Source: Symbiodinium natans (lineage: Eukaryota > Sar > Dinophyceae > Suessiales > Symbiodiniaceae). From it: a stretch of DNA of 64,000 nt. Positions 31,756 through 41,892 of the stretch are shown piece by piece. The DNA is taken from contig CAJNDS010000069.1 in NCBI GenBank assembly GCA_905221605.1, forward strand, positions 492,001 to 556,000, read 5' to 3'. A program made the position numbers and the translations under genes. Positions within the stretch are counted from its first letter, which is position 1. The number at the start of each line of letters is the position of its first letter. The notes under the pieces were generated by a model that saw nothing but the letters and a program-made list of their open reading frames with translations, was not told the DNA's origin and ran no database searches.

Positions 31756-31920
31756 CTGCGATGATTTGGATGCCCTTCAGTGTCTGTACGCTCTCCGGAG
31801 CGCACGACGCAGGAAACACCGAGAAAGTCATCGACTTCGAGGCCCCGTGCGTGCACACGTGCAGGCACGCCATCTCATTTCCATCCTCCCAGCGCAGGAA
31901 CCCCATAGTGCAAGCACTGA
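31756..31920 (-). CDS. probable N-terminal exon of the helicase gene
   Basis: A 165-nt open segment follows an ACAG acceptor and ends at CAG|GTAGAAGG. It contains HVCTHGASKSMTFSVFPAS and KGIQIIAG, which looks like the beta-rich N-terminal domain of MOV10 proteins. If a 26-nt GT-AG stretch (31730-31755) is removed, the frame continues with AKSRSAMGFMLLIGPVHIF. Membership of the helicase gene is inferred from position and strand. Confidence 0.4.
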
Positions 31921-31954
31921 CTGTTTTGGGGAATGCTGCAGGGAGCTTATTTTG

Positions 31955-32046
31955 ATATCTCTAAATTATCGTCCCCTTTGGGGTCCTTATTATAAGGCCC
32001 CTCTGATTTAAGTGCCCAACAAGGGACCCGAATTTAGAACTCACCA
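31955..32046. mobile_element. MITE-like element, family 4
   Basis: CCCCTTTGGGGTCC, TTATAAGGCCCC and AGGGACCCGAATTTAGAAC correspond to parts of the copy at 4751 in the same order. The outer ends are weaker. Confidence 0.45.
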
Positions 32047-32477
32047 TCTGATTCTTTTGGATTTCTTGGACACTTGCAGTCATGGGTAATGCGCTGCGGC
32101 ACAGAAACAAAGATTATTGTAGGTTCCCGGACGTGGTTCGGGATCGAAGGTTGGGAGGGGCAGAGTTGAGGATTTAGGGTTTAGGGTTTATAACATGGAA
32201 TTACGTATGATAGGAACCGAGACCCACGCCGAAACGAGGACTCATATGGGATTCCATATCAAACGAACTCGAAAGAAGCCATCTCCCATCTCCCATGAGG
32301 TCTCTCAAACCTCCCCCCCCTTGCGGCCCCCAGCCCCAACCCCTGGCACCTTACCGCCACGTCACCCCAAAGGGCTTCCATGGCAAGGTTTTGTAAACCC
32401 CCACGGCCCCTAAACCCTAATCCCTAATCCCTAAACCCTAAACCCTCAACCCAGACCCTAAACCGTAGGCCTTTACA

Positions 32478-32592
32478 GGCTCCGACTTGGCGAGCTTCTT
32501 GTAGAGGCCCACATTCTTCACGTACTCCAGGCGCTCCTCCACCTCCAAGTCGTAGAGGGCAATGTCAAACTTCATCTGAAGCTCCTCCAAGC
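32478..32592 (-). CDS. exon candidate upstream of the helicase core
   Basis: The minus strand reads LEELQMKFDIALYDLEVEER then LEYVKNVGLYKKLAKSEPV. A charged helical segment, clearly coding-like. It may be an N-terminal helicase exon. Confidence 0.45.
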
Positions 32593-32603
32593 TTTTTCTT
32601 AGG

Positions 32604-32665
32604 GTCTAGGGTTTAGGGTTTAGGGTTTAGGGTTTAGGGTTTAGGGTGTAGGGTTTATAGGGCTT
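32604..32665. repeat. TTTAGGG array
   Basis: About eight units directly adjoin the KFDIALYDLEVEERLEYV exon. Confidence 0.85.
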
Positions 32666-32904
32666 AGGGTTTCCAACGCTGGTTGCCTTGTTCTTGCGTC
32701 CTTCTATAAACGCAGCCCTGTGCGTTACAAGAAGATGTACTCACCTTAGAACTAACAGTACTTGTGCTCCATTCGAGGGATTTCTACGACGAGTACAGGC
32801 AATTCGAATTCCCAGGGAAGCATGTAGAATCCCTCTTAAGCTCCCCAAGCCCAAAACTGCAAGCCCTAAACCCTCAAGCCCCTAAAGCCCTAAATCTTCA
32901 AAAC

Positions 32905-33031
32905 CTTGCCAATGATCAAGATAGTCTGCTTCAACTGTTGTGGATGTAGTCTCAGTGAATGAAATTTGCATACCTCTATTCATGGGCAGGGACATGTTGA
33001 CTCTGCCTCCTTTCAGTGGACTCCCGCAAGG
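32905..33031 (-). CDS. exon candidate with both splice sites
   Basis: Between ATCACAG and GGCAAG|GTTTTG the minus strand reads SPLKGGRVNMSLPMNRGMQI then SFTETTSTTVEADYLDHWQ. Possibly the N-terminal part of the helicase gene. Confidence 0.45.
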
Positions 33032-33107
33032 CTGTGATACATTCGGATGGGGCCAAGGATTCAGGTCTTTTAGGGTTTAGGGTTTAGGGTTTTGGGTTTA
33101 GGGCACC

Positions 33108-33185
33108 CCTGGGCCAGCAGCAACACTGTTGAAACAGGCCTGGTCAACAACGCAGTCCGAAGTCGCGGGCGCACCCCGGAAGTCC
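33108..33185 (-). CDS. orphan exon candidate
   Basis: GAPATSDCVVDQACFNSVAA on the minus strand, next to telomere-like repeats. Confidence 0.33.
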
Positions 33186-33242
33186 TAATAGCCCTAAACT
33201 CCCTTTTTAACAAAACTAGTACCGTAGTACCCTTCAGGTGCT

Positions 33243-33345
33243 CAGTCTTGGGGCTTATTGCACATATCGGGCTCCTCCACATAGAGAAGGAAGTGCTGAT
33301 AGTCCTGCTTTCCAGCCAAAAGGGTGTGCAAGTCGTTATTTCAGT
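33243..33345 (-). CDS. orphan exon candidate
   Basis: The minus strand reads LHTLLAGKQDYQHFLLYVEE then PDMCNK. Strongly coding-like; family unknown. Confidence 0.4.
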
Positions 33346-33567
33346 GTAGTTGGGCCCCTAAACCCTTTAAAACCCAAAACCGATCCTGCCACTCTGCAGA
33401 CTTCGTGCTTGCAGTGCTTGCAGTGATACCGCATCAGTGTGTCTTGTGAAGCCCTTCAGAATAGGCCCCTTTCAGGCTCCAAGCTCAAGGGATATCAGCA
33501 TGCCCGTGCTCAAAATTAGAGGGAGGGGGCGTGTGGGAGAGCGAGAGAGAGAGCTGATGACTGTTGG

Positions 33568-34587
33568 CTAGTTGTGGCTGCGGGATGCTGCGGGCGTGGA
33601 CAAAAAATTGCAAGCTGATGCACCCGGGTCCTGATAACATCTTTCCATCTGACCTGGCTTCATGCCTTCAGACTCAAGAAGCTTGAGCACGGCCGCCTGC
33701 ATCTTGTAGACATCCATGGCGGTGAGGGCTTGCAGCTTTTGTGGAAGTGGATACTCCGGGACCGGGCTGGCGAGCTCTTGGGCGAGCAGTTTCGGCCTGG
33801 TACCGTCTAACGCTCCCAGAGCATCTGTAGGGGTGCGCGTCTTGAAGTTGGACTGGGTGAGGCTTAGGAGCTTGAACTTGTCCTTGTTGGCTCGGCCAAT
33901 GACCCGCCAGCGCTGCAGCAAGAACCACACTGTGGCAAAGCCGGAACTGGGGTAGCCTTTGTCCCAGCAGAACTTTTCGAAGACCTCCCAAAAGTCGTCC
34001 TGCGTGAATTTTCCCTCGACCAGGTCGCCTATGGCGCCAGCTATTTCTGCTGCCAGACGCGGCACGCGCTTGGTCGACTCCCCTGTGCCTTGGCCCTTGC
34101 CCTGGCTTTTTGCCTTGGGCCATGGCCCTGAACTCCCACCTTGACCTTTGCCTTTGCCTTTGGCCAACGCAGGCTTGCCTCCCTTGCCCAGGCTGGCGCC
34201 TGTTTGTGGCATGGTCGCCTTCCCTCCCCCCTTCCCCTTCCCTCGTCCCTTTGCAAGCGCCCTGCTTGTCGCGGGTTTCCCTTTCCCTTTTGCCGGCTGT
34301 CCGCTCATGGAGATTTTGCCCTTGCTAGGTCCGGCATCAGCTTTGGCCTTCCCTTTGACCAACGCCTTGCCTTTGCCCTTGCCCTTGCCAGCGCTGCCTT
34401 TGGTTCCTGTGGCCATGCCCTTGCCCATGCCCTTGCCCGCATCAGCTTTCCCTTTCCCTTTAGCCTTGCTCTGCTCGTAGGCGGCGTAGGCGGTCCAGGC
34501 GGTCCAGGCGGTCCAGCCTGACTGCATGGCATGGGCCTCTCCGGGCCCTTTGCCTTTGCCACCCTTGCTCTTGCCGGCACCAACCAT
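33568..34587 (-). CDS. intronless GKGKGK-rich protein, 339 residues
   Basis: The frame is complete from ATG (34585-34587) to TGA near 33568. Residues 1-180 are a Lys/Gly/Ala low-complexity region of repeated GKGK units with a WTAWTAWTAY insert near residue 28. Residues 180-339 look folded, with GKFTQDDFWEVFEKFCWDKG and SGFATVWFLLQRWRVIGR. A basic repetitive arm plus a compact C-terminal domain suggests a nucleic-acid-binding protein; that is inference. Similar GK-rich arms are common in dinoflagellate proteins. No family was recognised. Confidence 0.65.
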   Translation of the reverse strand: MVGAGKSKGGKGKGPGEAHAMQSGWTAWTAWTAYAAYEQSKAKGKGKADAGKGMGKGMATGTKGSAGKGKGKGKALVKGKAKADAGPSKGKISMSGQPAKGKGKPATSRALAKGRGKGKGGGKATMPQTGASLGKGGKPALAKGKGKGQGGSSGPWPKAKSQGKGQGTGESTKRVPRLAAEIAGAIGDLVEGKFTQDDFWEVFEKFCWDKGYPSSGFATVWFLLQRWRVIGRANKDKFKLLSLTQSNFKTRTPTDALGALDGTRPKLLAQELASPVPEYPLPQKLQALTAMDVYKMQAAVLKLLESEGMKPGQMERCYQDPGASACNFLSTPAASRSHN

Positions 34588-34764
34588 GGCAGTGCCTGGG
34601 ATGTCAGAGTGATGGCTGGGATGTCAGAGTGAGCCTCTCAACAAAGCTGCGGGCAATGTCTCAAACACATAATACTAAAGATTGGCGCGACTGCAATGGC
34701 TAACCGCGGCAGCCCTGCAAAGCTTTCTGATCGGGCATACGCATCAAGAGTCACAATTCATTCA

Positions 34765-34802
34765 CTCACTCACTCACTGAGTGAGTGAGCCTGAGCAGGC
34801 TC
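34765..34802. repeat. palindromic CTCACTCAC/GTGAGTGAG and AGCCTGAGCAGGCT
   Basis: Two adjacent inverted repeats lie between the start of the minus-strand GKGK gene and a plus-strand open segment at 34816. Confidence 0.6.
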
Positions 34803-34815
34803 ACTTAGGGACTCA

Positions 34816-35028
34816 ATGAAGGGGAAAATATGGTTGAGCAGGTGGACAACTGACATTTTCCAGACTCGCAGTTGTCTTCAAGACACAAAGAGCAACCTTC
34901 TGCATGGCATCTTCTCCATGGCGTGCGAAGCAAAGAACACGGAAACGTGTGCCGGTGGGCTAAGCGGCAGGACCTCCAAGAATTTCTACTGTGGGAAGGC
35001 TTCCCTTAAACCCCAAATTTGTTTCTAG
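34816..35028 (+). CDS. plus-strand open segment with Cys pattern
   Basis: The plus strand is open for 70 codons and contains SMACEAKNTETCAGGLSGRT then SKNFYCGK. A TTTTCCAG acceptor lies at 34850-34863. It would make this the start of a divergently transcribed gene; not recognised with confidence. Confidence 0.33.
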   Translation: MKGKIWLSRWTTDIFQTRSCLQDTKSNLLHGIFSMACEAKNTETCAGGLSGRTSKNFYCGKASLKPQICF

Positions 35029-35316
35029 GATTTAGGAAAGATCTAGGGCTTAGGGTTCCGCAGCTAGGATTTGGGAAGGTATGGTTTATCCGGCTTAAGG
35101 CAAAAGAGTTGCCTAGTGCTCTGTAGCAGATGTAACTATGTGGGATTCTGACCCCTTGCAGAGTCGAAGGGCAAAGGAAGCACCGGGGGTCCCAGACCCT
35201 GCTCTCCTAAAAGACTCAGCCCAAGCACCTTAAACCCAAAACTTAAGGTTTAGGGTTTAGGGTTTAGGGTTTAGGGTTCAGGGTTTAGGGTTTAGATTCT
35301 AAACCCCAAACCCTAG

Positions 35317-35447
35317 ATCCTTACGCCGCCAGCCCACGGCCCTTGGGCATTGCACAGTAGTGCGTGGCAAATTTGAGGCTCAAGGCACCCCTTATTTTTT
35401 AAAGCGGCCACGCGGAAAAGCTCAAAGCTCTCAGCCACAGCTGCAGA
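35317..35447 (-). CDS. coding island, strand uncertain
   Basis: After TTCTGCAG the minus strand reads VAESFELFRVAALKNKGCLE and ends at GGC|GTAAGG. The plus strand is also open (LGHCTVVRGKFEAQGTPYFL). Confidence 0.33.
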
Positions 35448-35989
35448 AAGTCTTTGCTATATCGGGTGCGGGGTATCTAGAATCTAGAGTTGTGGGCTGC
35501 AGATTGATATAGGACTCAGGCCCTGCTAACTGTGTGTCCTGAGGTTGTAAACCGAATCCTTTCTTCTATGACCTAGGGTTGAGCATCTGGAGTCGAATCT
35601 CCTGAACCCCTAAAGCTTAGAATCAGACCTCCCTTGGGGTTTATGAAGCAAGAATGAAGCACAAATTCTATGGAAACTCTAGGCCTCGTGAAATCCTACG
35701 ATTCTGTCGAAGAGAAAACCCACACCGGAAATCCGAAACCTCAAGGGTGTGCGGGTCAGGGTTTAGGTTTTGCAGTTCATGGTCCAAGGTTTAGGGGCAT
35801 AGGGCGAAGGCTGCTTGAGTAGCAAGCGAGACAAGCAAAGTGTTGTGAGACTGCAACAACAACTAGGTTTGCCCTTACAACCTTCTTGGAAAGTAGCTAC
35901 ATAAGATCTTGAATCCAATACATGGGAAGATTCGCCTTATCCAGAGCCTGTTCTCTCGGGCCCTAAACCTAAATCCTAAGGGGATTGCA

Positions 35990-36121
35990 GGGGTGGAAGC
36001 TTCCACAACTGGCAGCCCCTGCACAAACCTACCATGCGGATGGCAGCCAGCGTTTGAGCACAAAGGACTCGGCTTCGGCGCAAGGCCGGCTGCGCATCCA
36101 AATGCCGCATTCGGCATTCTT
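35990..36121. CDS. coding island, strand uncertain
   Basis: Plus reads VEASTTGSPCTNLPCGWQPA after TTGCAG; minus reads RSRPCAEAESFVLKRWLPSA and ends at ATG|GTAGGT. Both are plausible. Confidence 0.28.
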
Positions 36122-36815
36122 TGATTACGTATGCAGATGACCCTAAACCCTGAACCCTATAACCCTGTAGCCCCATATAGCCCTCTAACCCGATAACCTG
36201 ATAACGCTGTAACCCTACAACCCTAACACCCAATAACCCTAGGGTTATACTCGAAACCAGGTGACCCTAAACCCTAAATCCTAGACCCTGAATCCTAAAC
36301 CCTAAGCCCCAAAGCCTAACACTGGAACCCTTCACTTGCCCTCTCAAGTCTACACCCCGACACCTTCATTGGTTGGCCCTTACTCCCGTCTTAAGGTTTA
36401 TGAAGTTTAGGGTTTAGGGTTTTAGGGTTAAGGGTTTTAGGGTTTTAGGGTTAGAGGGCTTATGGTTGTTTAGGATCTAGGGCTTGGGTGCTCAGAAGGG
36501 TTTAGGGTCTAGGAGCTTAGGGGTCTAGGGTTCAGGGGTTTAGGGTTTAAGGATGTTTTTTTTTCGGGTTTAAGGGTTCAGGGTGTAGTTATGTGAGAAA
36601 ATGACAGCTTCCCTGGTCCCTAGTACTAAATGGCTGTAGGTTGGAGAGTTTAAAGAGGGCTTGTAAGGTTTAAGGGCTTATAGCTAGGCTGACGGTAAAA
36701 GCCCACGATTTCGTTCCGCACTACGATCCTGACGGCAGACCCACGCAGTGAACATTCATGAGACACTGTACCAATTATAGCGTTTAGGGTCACAGAAGTA
36801 GGTACAGGTACAGAC

Positions 36816-36966
36816 ACACTTCGTACACCTCAGCGCGCGTCGGGCGCGACGGCCAGGCAGCCGGCTGCCCCAAGGAGCCAACCCGCCTGGCCCGGATACT
36901 CTGAGTCTCCGTGCTAATGATTATGAGGATGACTCCGAAAGTGCGAGAGGGAAAGAGATAGAGAGA

Positions 36967-37000
<34 letters not shown>

Positions 37001-37074
37001 AAAAAAACAAAACAAAGAGCACCAGCTGAAACAGGGACTGCAGTTTGGGACGAAAAGGGGTTTTCATGCCCGAG
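36816..37074 (+). CDS. possible exon spanning a GA microsatellite
   Basis: The plus strand reads PQGANPPGPDTLSLRANDYE, then DDSESARGK, Glu-Arg repeats, and ETGTAVWDEKGFSCPR before GAG|GTGTAG. The repeat keeps the frame. A chance open frame cannot be excluded. Confidence 0.3.
36960..36999. repeat. GA microsatellite
   Basis: GAGAGA repeats. On the plus strand they would encode Glu-Arg repeats inside a possible exon (36816-37074). Confidence 0.85.
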
Positions 37075-37632
37075 GTGTAGGGGTTCGGAGAACGGAGCGT
37101 AATGGTCTGCATGACTTCACCTTCAAGCCGTAGCCCTCAACCTTGAACCCCTAGAACCCTCAACCCCAAGATCCTGAAACCGGAAGCCCAGCACGGGACT
37201 CTCCGGGGGGGGGGGGGCCTTGCAAAAGACTGCGTACGGCGTGAGTAGGGCTTACAGGACTTGTAGATATTTGGGTCTTCTTCAGGTGTAAGGGTGTAGG
37301 GTTTCGCGTAAGGTTTAGGGTTCAGGGTTAAGGTTTTACGTATTTAGGGTTTTGGGCAAGTGGGCCTTGTTGGAAAGGAAACCTCCAGAGGTCAAATAAG
37401 AAGGACTCGCGGAAGACGTCGATGCATCCGTCGTCGACGATTCCGACGTCGATGACTCCGACGTCGATGAGTCCGACCTCGCATTCCGTGCTGAGCGATG
37501 GCGAAGTCCGAAAGCGGCCCCCTGAAACCCTAAACCCTATAAACCCCATGCACACCCCTCAGTCTTCAAGCCGAAGCCTTCTAGGAGGCTGCCCAGAACC
37601 TCAGGAATACATAGGGTACAGCACAGGGTTTT

Positions 37633-37716
37633 TGTTGAAAACGCTCCAGGCTGTAGGATCATCCCAAGGTATCAGGCATGAGGTTGTACGTATCTCAACT
37701 CTGTATACCCGTAACA
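37633..37716 (+). repeat. copia 5' LTR (84 bp)
   Basis: It starts TGTTGAAAACGCTCC and ends CCGTAACA, giving TGTTG...TAACA termini. It is identical to the 3' copy from the first base to 37713. It is very short for a copia LTR. Confidence 0.75.
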
Positions 37717-37719
37717 TTT

Positions 37720-37736
37720 TGGTTCCTAGAAGAAGG
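37720..37736 (+). promoter_or_regulatory. primer-binding-like site
   Basis: TGGTTCCTAGAAGAAGG lies 4 bp after the 5' LTR. TGG would pair with the CCA end of a tRNA. The tRNA identity was not determined. Confidence 0.45.
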
Positions 37737-37884
37737 CTGCGAAAGAAACCTTCTTGGGCCATGAGTAAGTTCAGACAACTCTAGGTGTGTAGTGCACAGA
37801 TTGCTAGAGTAGAAGTTGGCTTCTTGTTTGGTCTTTGTTTGTTCTTTCTTTGTAGATTGTACTCTGAAGTCGCTGAGCCTTGCC

Positions 37885-38535
37885 ATGGAAAATGTGCGAA
37901 CTCCGCCAACAGGGCAACCTGTTCAACAGGTGATGAGCCCAACGCCTGGGCCAGGGGCTTCGACTATGTCATCAAGCATGCTCAACGGTACACGGAATGT
38001 AACCGGCGGAGGTTCACCGCTGACTCATGGGCCTGGAGAGCTCGTGGGTAGCGATGGCCTCCAAACTACGACGCATGGCTCAACGACACCACCCACGACT
38101 TCCACAGCTCCGCCTTTGCAGCCGACCGATGGGTTGGGCCGAACAGAGGTGGTGGATGGAGGCAACGGCGAAGGTGTGTTGGAGCAGGATTCCAGAGACG
38201 TTGCTGCAGATGGTTCTCATGCGGTCTTGGCTGCAACCACTTTGGGAAACGCTGAGGTGGGCAGGGCAGATGACAGAGATTCAGCAGGACGTCATGATGG
38301 AGCCCCGAGTTTTCTGACGCCCAGGGCGTCACAACTGCAAGGAGTGACCGGAGTCTTGGGAACTGGATCCCAACAGGCCTCGTCAGCCCAGACCGCACCG
38401 TTTGGATTGGGTTGGTTGACGAGGATGCAGGATTGGTTTCAAGGCCCAGTGCCCGTGCAGCAAATTCCGCATGGATGCCGAGTCCACTTGTGCAATCGCC
38501 CGTCCCGTCGCCTCCAAGGCGTGCGTTGCCACTAA
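37885..38535 (+). CDS. copia Gag, N-terminal part (frame broken)
   Basis: The frame opens at ATG 37885 with a Pro/Thr/Ser/Gly-rich disordered region and reaches WLTRMQDWF near residue 182. A one-base frame change near 38470 moves the better reading (PSPLVQSPVPSPPRRALPLS) into the next frame, so the last part of this frame is probably not real. Confidence 0.5.
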   Translation: MENVRTPPTGQPVQQVMSPTPGPGASTMSSSMLNGTRNVTGGGSPLTHGPGELVGSDGLQTTTHGSTTPPTTSTAPPLQPTDGLGRTEVVDGGNGEGVLEQDSRDVAADGSHAVLAATTLGNAEVGRADDRDSAGRHDGAPSFLTPRASQLQGVTGVLGTGSQQASSAQTAPFGLGWLTRMQDWFQGPVPVQQIPHGCRVHLCNRPSRRLQGVRCH

Positions 38536-39122
38536 GCCCGAATCAGCCGCCGCCGAACTCGGCAGGCCGGATGGATAGTGTTGGAGCATCGTTGTTTACT
38601 GAGGCTCAGGTGCAGCGAATGGCAACCATGGAACAGACTGCCCCGTTGCTGTATCCACGAGGCCCTCAGTCGCAAGGGGATTCGTCCTCGCTCCCACATG
38701 ATGCCATCCAAGCTGAGGTTGCAAGGCAGTTGGCAGGAATGCGCGCAATGATGGAGGAGAGTAGGGGCATGGTGGAAAGGACTCAGGCAGAGAAGCTCGA
38801 GGCCTCTCGCCAAGCGCAAGCGTTGGGTGTTGGTGGTGGGTTTTCAGGTTCAAGGGTTGTTGAAGGGATTGGTTCCGAGGCCCCAGCTGCCCCGATGGCA
38901 GCAGCAAGCACAAGCCTTCCACGGGCGCCTTCAGCTCCTCAACCCCTAAGTAGCAGCCCATACCCACCTCCGCCGCCGCCTGTAGAAGCACAGGGTGTCA
39001 GAGGTCTCTTGTCAGGATTGCTGGGGAGGTCAAGGTCCCAAAGCCCCCCACCTGGGAGTAGGCCGCAAACTGAGCCCACAAGTGCAAATCAACAGACCTT
39101 TGCAGCGTCAGCGCAAAGCTAA
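38470..39122 (+). CDS. copia Gag, second segment (frame broken)
   Basis: This frame carries LFTEAQVQRMATMEQTAPLL and a helical stretch VARQLAGMRAMMEESRGMVE, then a Pro/Ser-rich part. It ends at a stop at 39122. The capsid-like part continues in another frame, so a second frame change lies near 39060-39120. Confidence 0.5.
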
Positions 39123-41892
39123 TGTGTTGCAGTCGTTGCAGAATCAACCGCAGCAGTCCTCAGGTGGAAACTCCCCTACCCCCGAACAGGTAAAGCCAGG
39201 AACGGTTTCCTTACCCTCGCTTCCAGATGCAGTGACAGAGCAGGGCACGTTGGAGTACCAAGATTGGCTAACGCATGTGGAGGGTATTGTTGAGGACGTT
39301 TCGGATACTGCTGCTGAGTGGTGGGAGGGTGTGATGCAAACCGTAGACCAAGCCTATGCACGCTGGGCCTCAGCCTCACCCATCGACAAGTTGAGGGTGG
39401 AGCCTGTGGTTCCTCAGGAGCTGCTTTCGGGGCGTTGGTCACGCGTTAATGCCCGAGTGTGTGGGATGCTTTTGGAGTCATTGAGCAAGGCGATGAAAGC
39501 TGACATCATTTCTCGAAAGTGTAACAAGTCTGCTCCTGCGCTGCTGTTCCGTTTGCATGTCACATACCAACCTGGAGGAGGGCATGAGCGACAGGTCATC
39601 CTGAAACATCTTCAGGAACCTACGCCTACTTCAGATCCGGTTGTGGCCCTTCACACTCTTCGGGCATGGATTCGTTGGCACACCCGGTGCACGGAATGCA
39701 ACATGAAGACTCCAGACGCCACTGTTCTCGCAAAGGGCCTGTGTTCACTCACTGAGCAGGTTTTGGCGAAGGATGGTAGCGCACACTTCCGTACTCAGCT
39801 TGTACGCTCGATGTTGCACATTGACGCTCAACCTAGTGAAGCGAATGTGTTGGAGTTTCATAAGCACTTGTTAGCTGAGCTGGAGTCGATTGCGTCGTCC
39901 TCAACAACCCCGGGTCAAGTGCCAAAGGTAAGGTTTGTGGGTGGTCCCAATCAGCCAGCACCGTCGTCGCCAAGTGGAGGGTCGCAGGCCAAGAATCTGT
40001 GCAGGTTCTACTTAGGCAGTTCCGGGTGCAAACGGGGTAAGAAGTGCAAGTTCAGCCACGACATGTCATCCCTGTCTAAGCCAGAACGTGCAAAGAAGTG
40101 TTTTGCGTGTGGTTCGGAGGCTCATAGGCAGAAGGAGTGCCCCGTTGCTGGAGCTGGGAGTCCCAAAGGGAAAGATCAGGGAGCTAACGCAACTGTCCCC
40201 AGTAAGCCGAGCACAGGAGGAGTAACGCCGGGTGCCGACCCAGGCCGGGATAGACAGACGCTTGAAGCCTTCATGCGCCTGATGTACGCGGCTACCAATG
40301 CTGAGTCATCCCAATCCTCCTCTGCTCTTGTCCCGGTTGCTGTGTCAACCGCTACCCCGATCGTTCCAGCGACTGCACAAACCCCAGCCTTGGAAGACAA
40401 GCCCTCATCCCAGGAGGAGCCTCGTGCGCGAGCCATTTCCCTTAAGGCAATCGAACCTCCCTCAGATGATGAGGCTGATGTGGCCGACGGTCTCCAATTT
40501 CGGGCATTAGTCGACAGCGGAGCCACTCACGCGCTTCGTGTCGCAGTTGATCAGGAGGAGTGGGCCAATGCTGCACCGGTCGTTGTATCTCTGGCTGGTA
40601 ACGCAACTTCGGACATGAGGATCTCTCCGTCGGGCACACTCTTGATGGCCCCTGCTTCTGCTGGTCAGACCATTGTTCCCCTAGGTTCGGTCATCCAGGA
40701 CCTGGGATATCGCCTAGACTGGACCGCGTCGAGATGTCGGTTGGTCGCTCCTTCGGGCCGAGTGTTTCGCCTAAAGGTCAAAGGTGGATGCCCTGAGCTT
40801 GTTGAGTCTGAAGCGCTTGTGTTGATCAGCAAGTTGGAAGAAAGGAAGGCAGAGGAGCTCAAAACCCTGGAGTGTAACGTCGCTGAAACTGCTTCGCGCA
40901 TCAGGGCTGTGAAAACCTCCATGTCAAAGGGTTGGTTTGGCCACTTGGAAGACTACGTGTCTACTGGTGCGACTTCTTCTGCCCACCTTGCGGTGTCGGC
41001 CGCCCCTTTCTTTGCTGATGTGCCGCAGGCTTCGTTGCAAGGGTTGGTCCAAGATTTGAAGGGTGTTTCGGGGTGGGAACTTCTGAAAGGGTTCACTCAC
41101 CTGAACCGTCGATCCCGTAGAACGCTTCTCAATGCTCCTGAGTGGATTGTGCATTTGTACGCAGGCCCTCGTAGACCCACACAGTTCTCAACTCTTGCGT
41201 CGGGTGATGTTGCGTTGCTTGAGCTTGACATCACACGGTCAGCAGACCAGGACGTGTTGAAGGACCCTGCATGGCGTATCCTTGTGTGGGGAGCGTTGAA
41301 TGGCAAGCTTTCACACCTGTTGGGAGGTCCTTCATGTCGCACCTTCAGCATGTTGAGGCATAAACCTGATGGTGGACCTTTGCCTGTGCGTAGTCCAGAG
41401 CACTTGTATGGCTTGCCGAATTTGTGCCCCCGCGACCGCGTCCTTGTTGACCATGACTTGGCCTTGTTTTGTCGGCAAATTTGGCTGCATGCTCTCGCCA
41501 CTGCCGGCCGGAAGGCTAGGCCGATCAAGGACCACAGGCAGGAGATAGGCTTTCTGTTGGAGCAACCAATGCCGCCAGATCGTTTTCTCCCTGAGTCGCA
41601 TGAGCTGTTTGGGAAGGTTCCTAGCTTTTGGCATACGGGTCTTTGGAGATCGTACGCTGAAGAAGCAGGACTTTGGGAAATCAACTTCAACCAGGGCAAT
41701 TTCGGTCACTGCACAGAGAAACCCACCACGATCGGCACCAACTATGGAGACTTGAGCGCACTTGAAAGGTTGGAAAACCTTGAGGGTCTGCCGCGTAAAC
41801 CGCCGTACAAGGGCAAGTCCTCAGACCTCGCAGAGTGGGCTCCAGGTTTCATTCGAGTGATTGTCGCCGCCATTAAGAACTGGAATGGTTAG
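39090..41892 (+). CDS. copia Gag-protease plus methyltransferase-like block
   Basis: This long frame (open from 38995, meaningful from about 39090) has a Gag capsid region with WWEGVMQTVDQAYARWASAS. Next comes a CCCH finger (CRFYLGSSGCKRGKKCKFSH, near residue 337) and a CCHC knuckle (CFACGSEAHRQKEC, near 370). The aspartic protease follows with active site DSGATH (near 507). Residues about 712-960 contain VHLYAGPRRP, LLELDITRSADQDVL and LGGPSCRTFSMLRH, which recall the FAG, acidic and PC-loop motifs of C5 cytosine methyltransferases. The loop has SC in place of PC, so activity is doubtful. The frame stops at 41892, overlapping pol. Confidence 0.75.
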
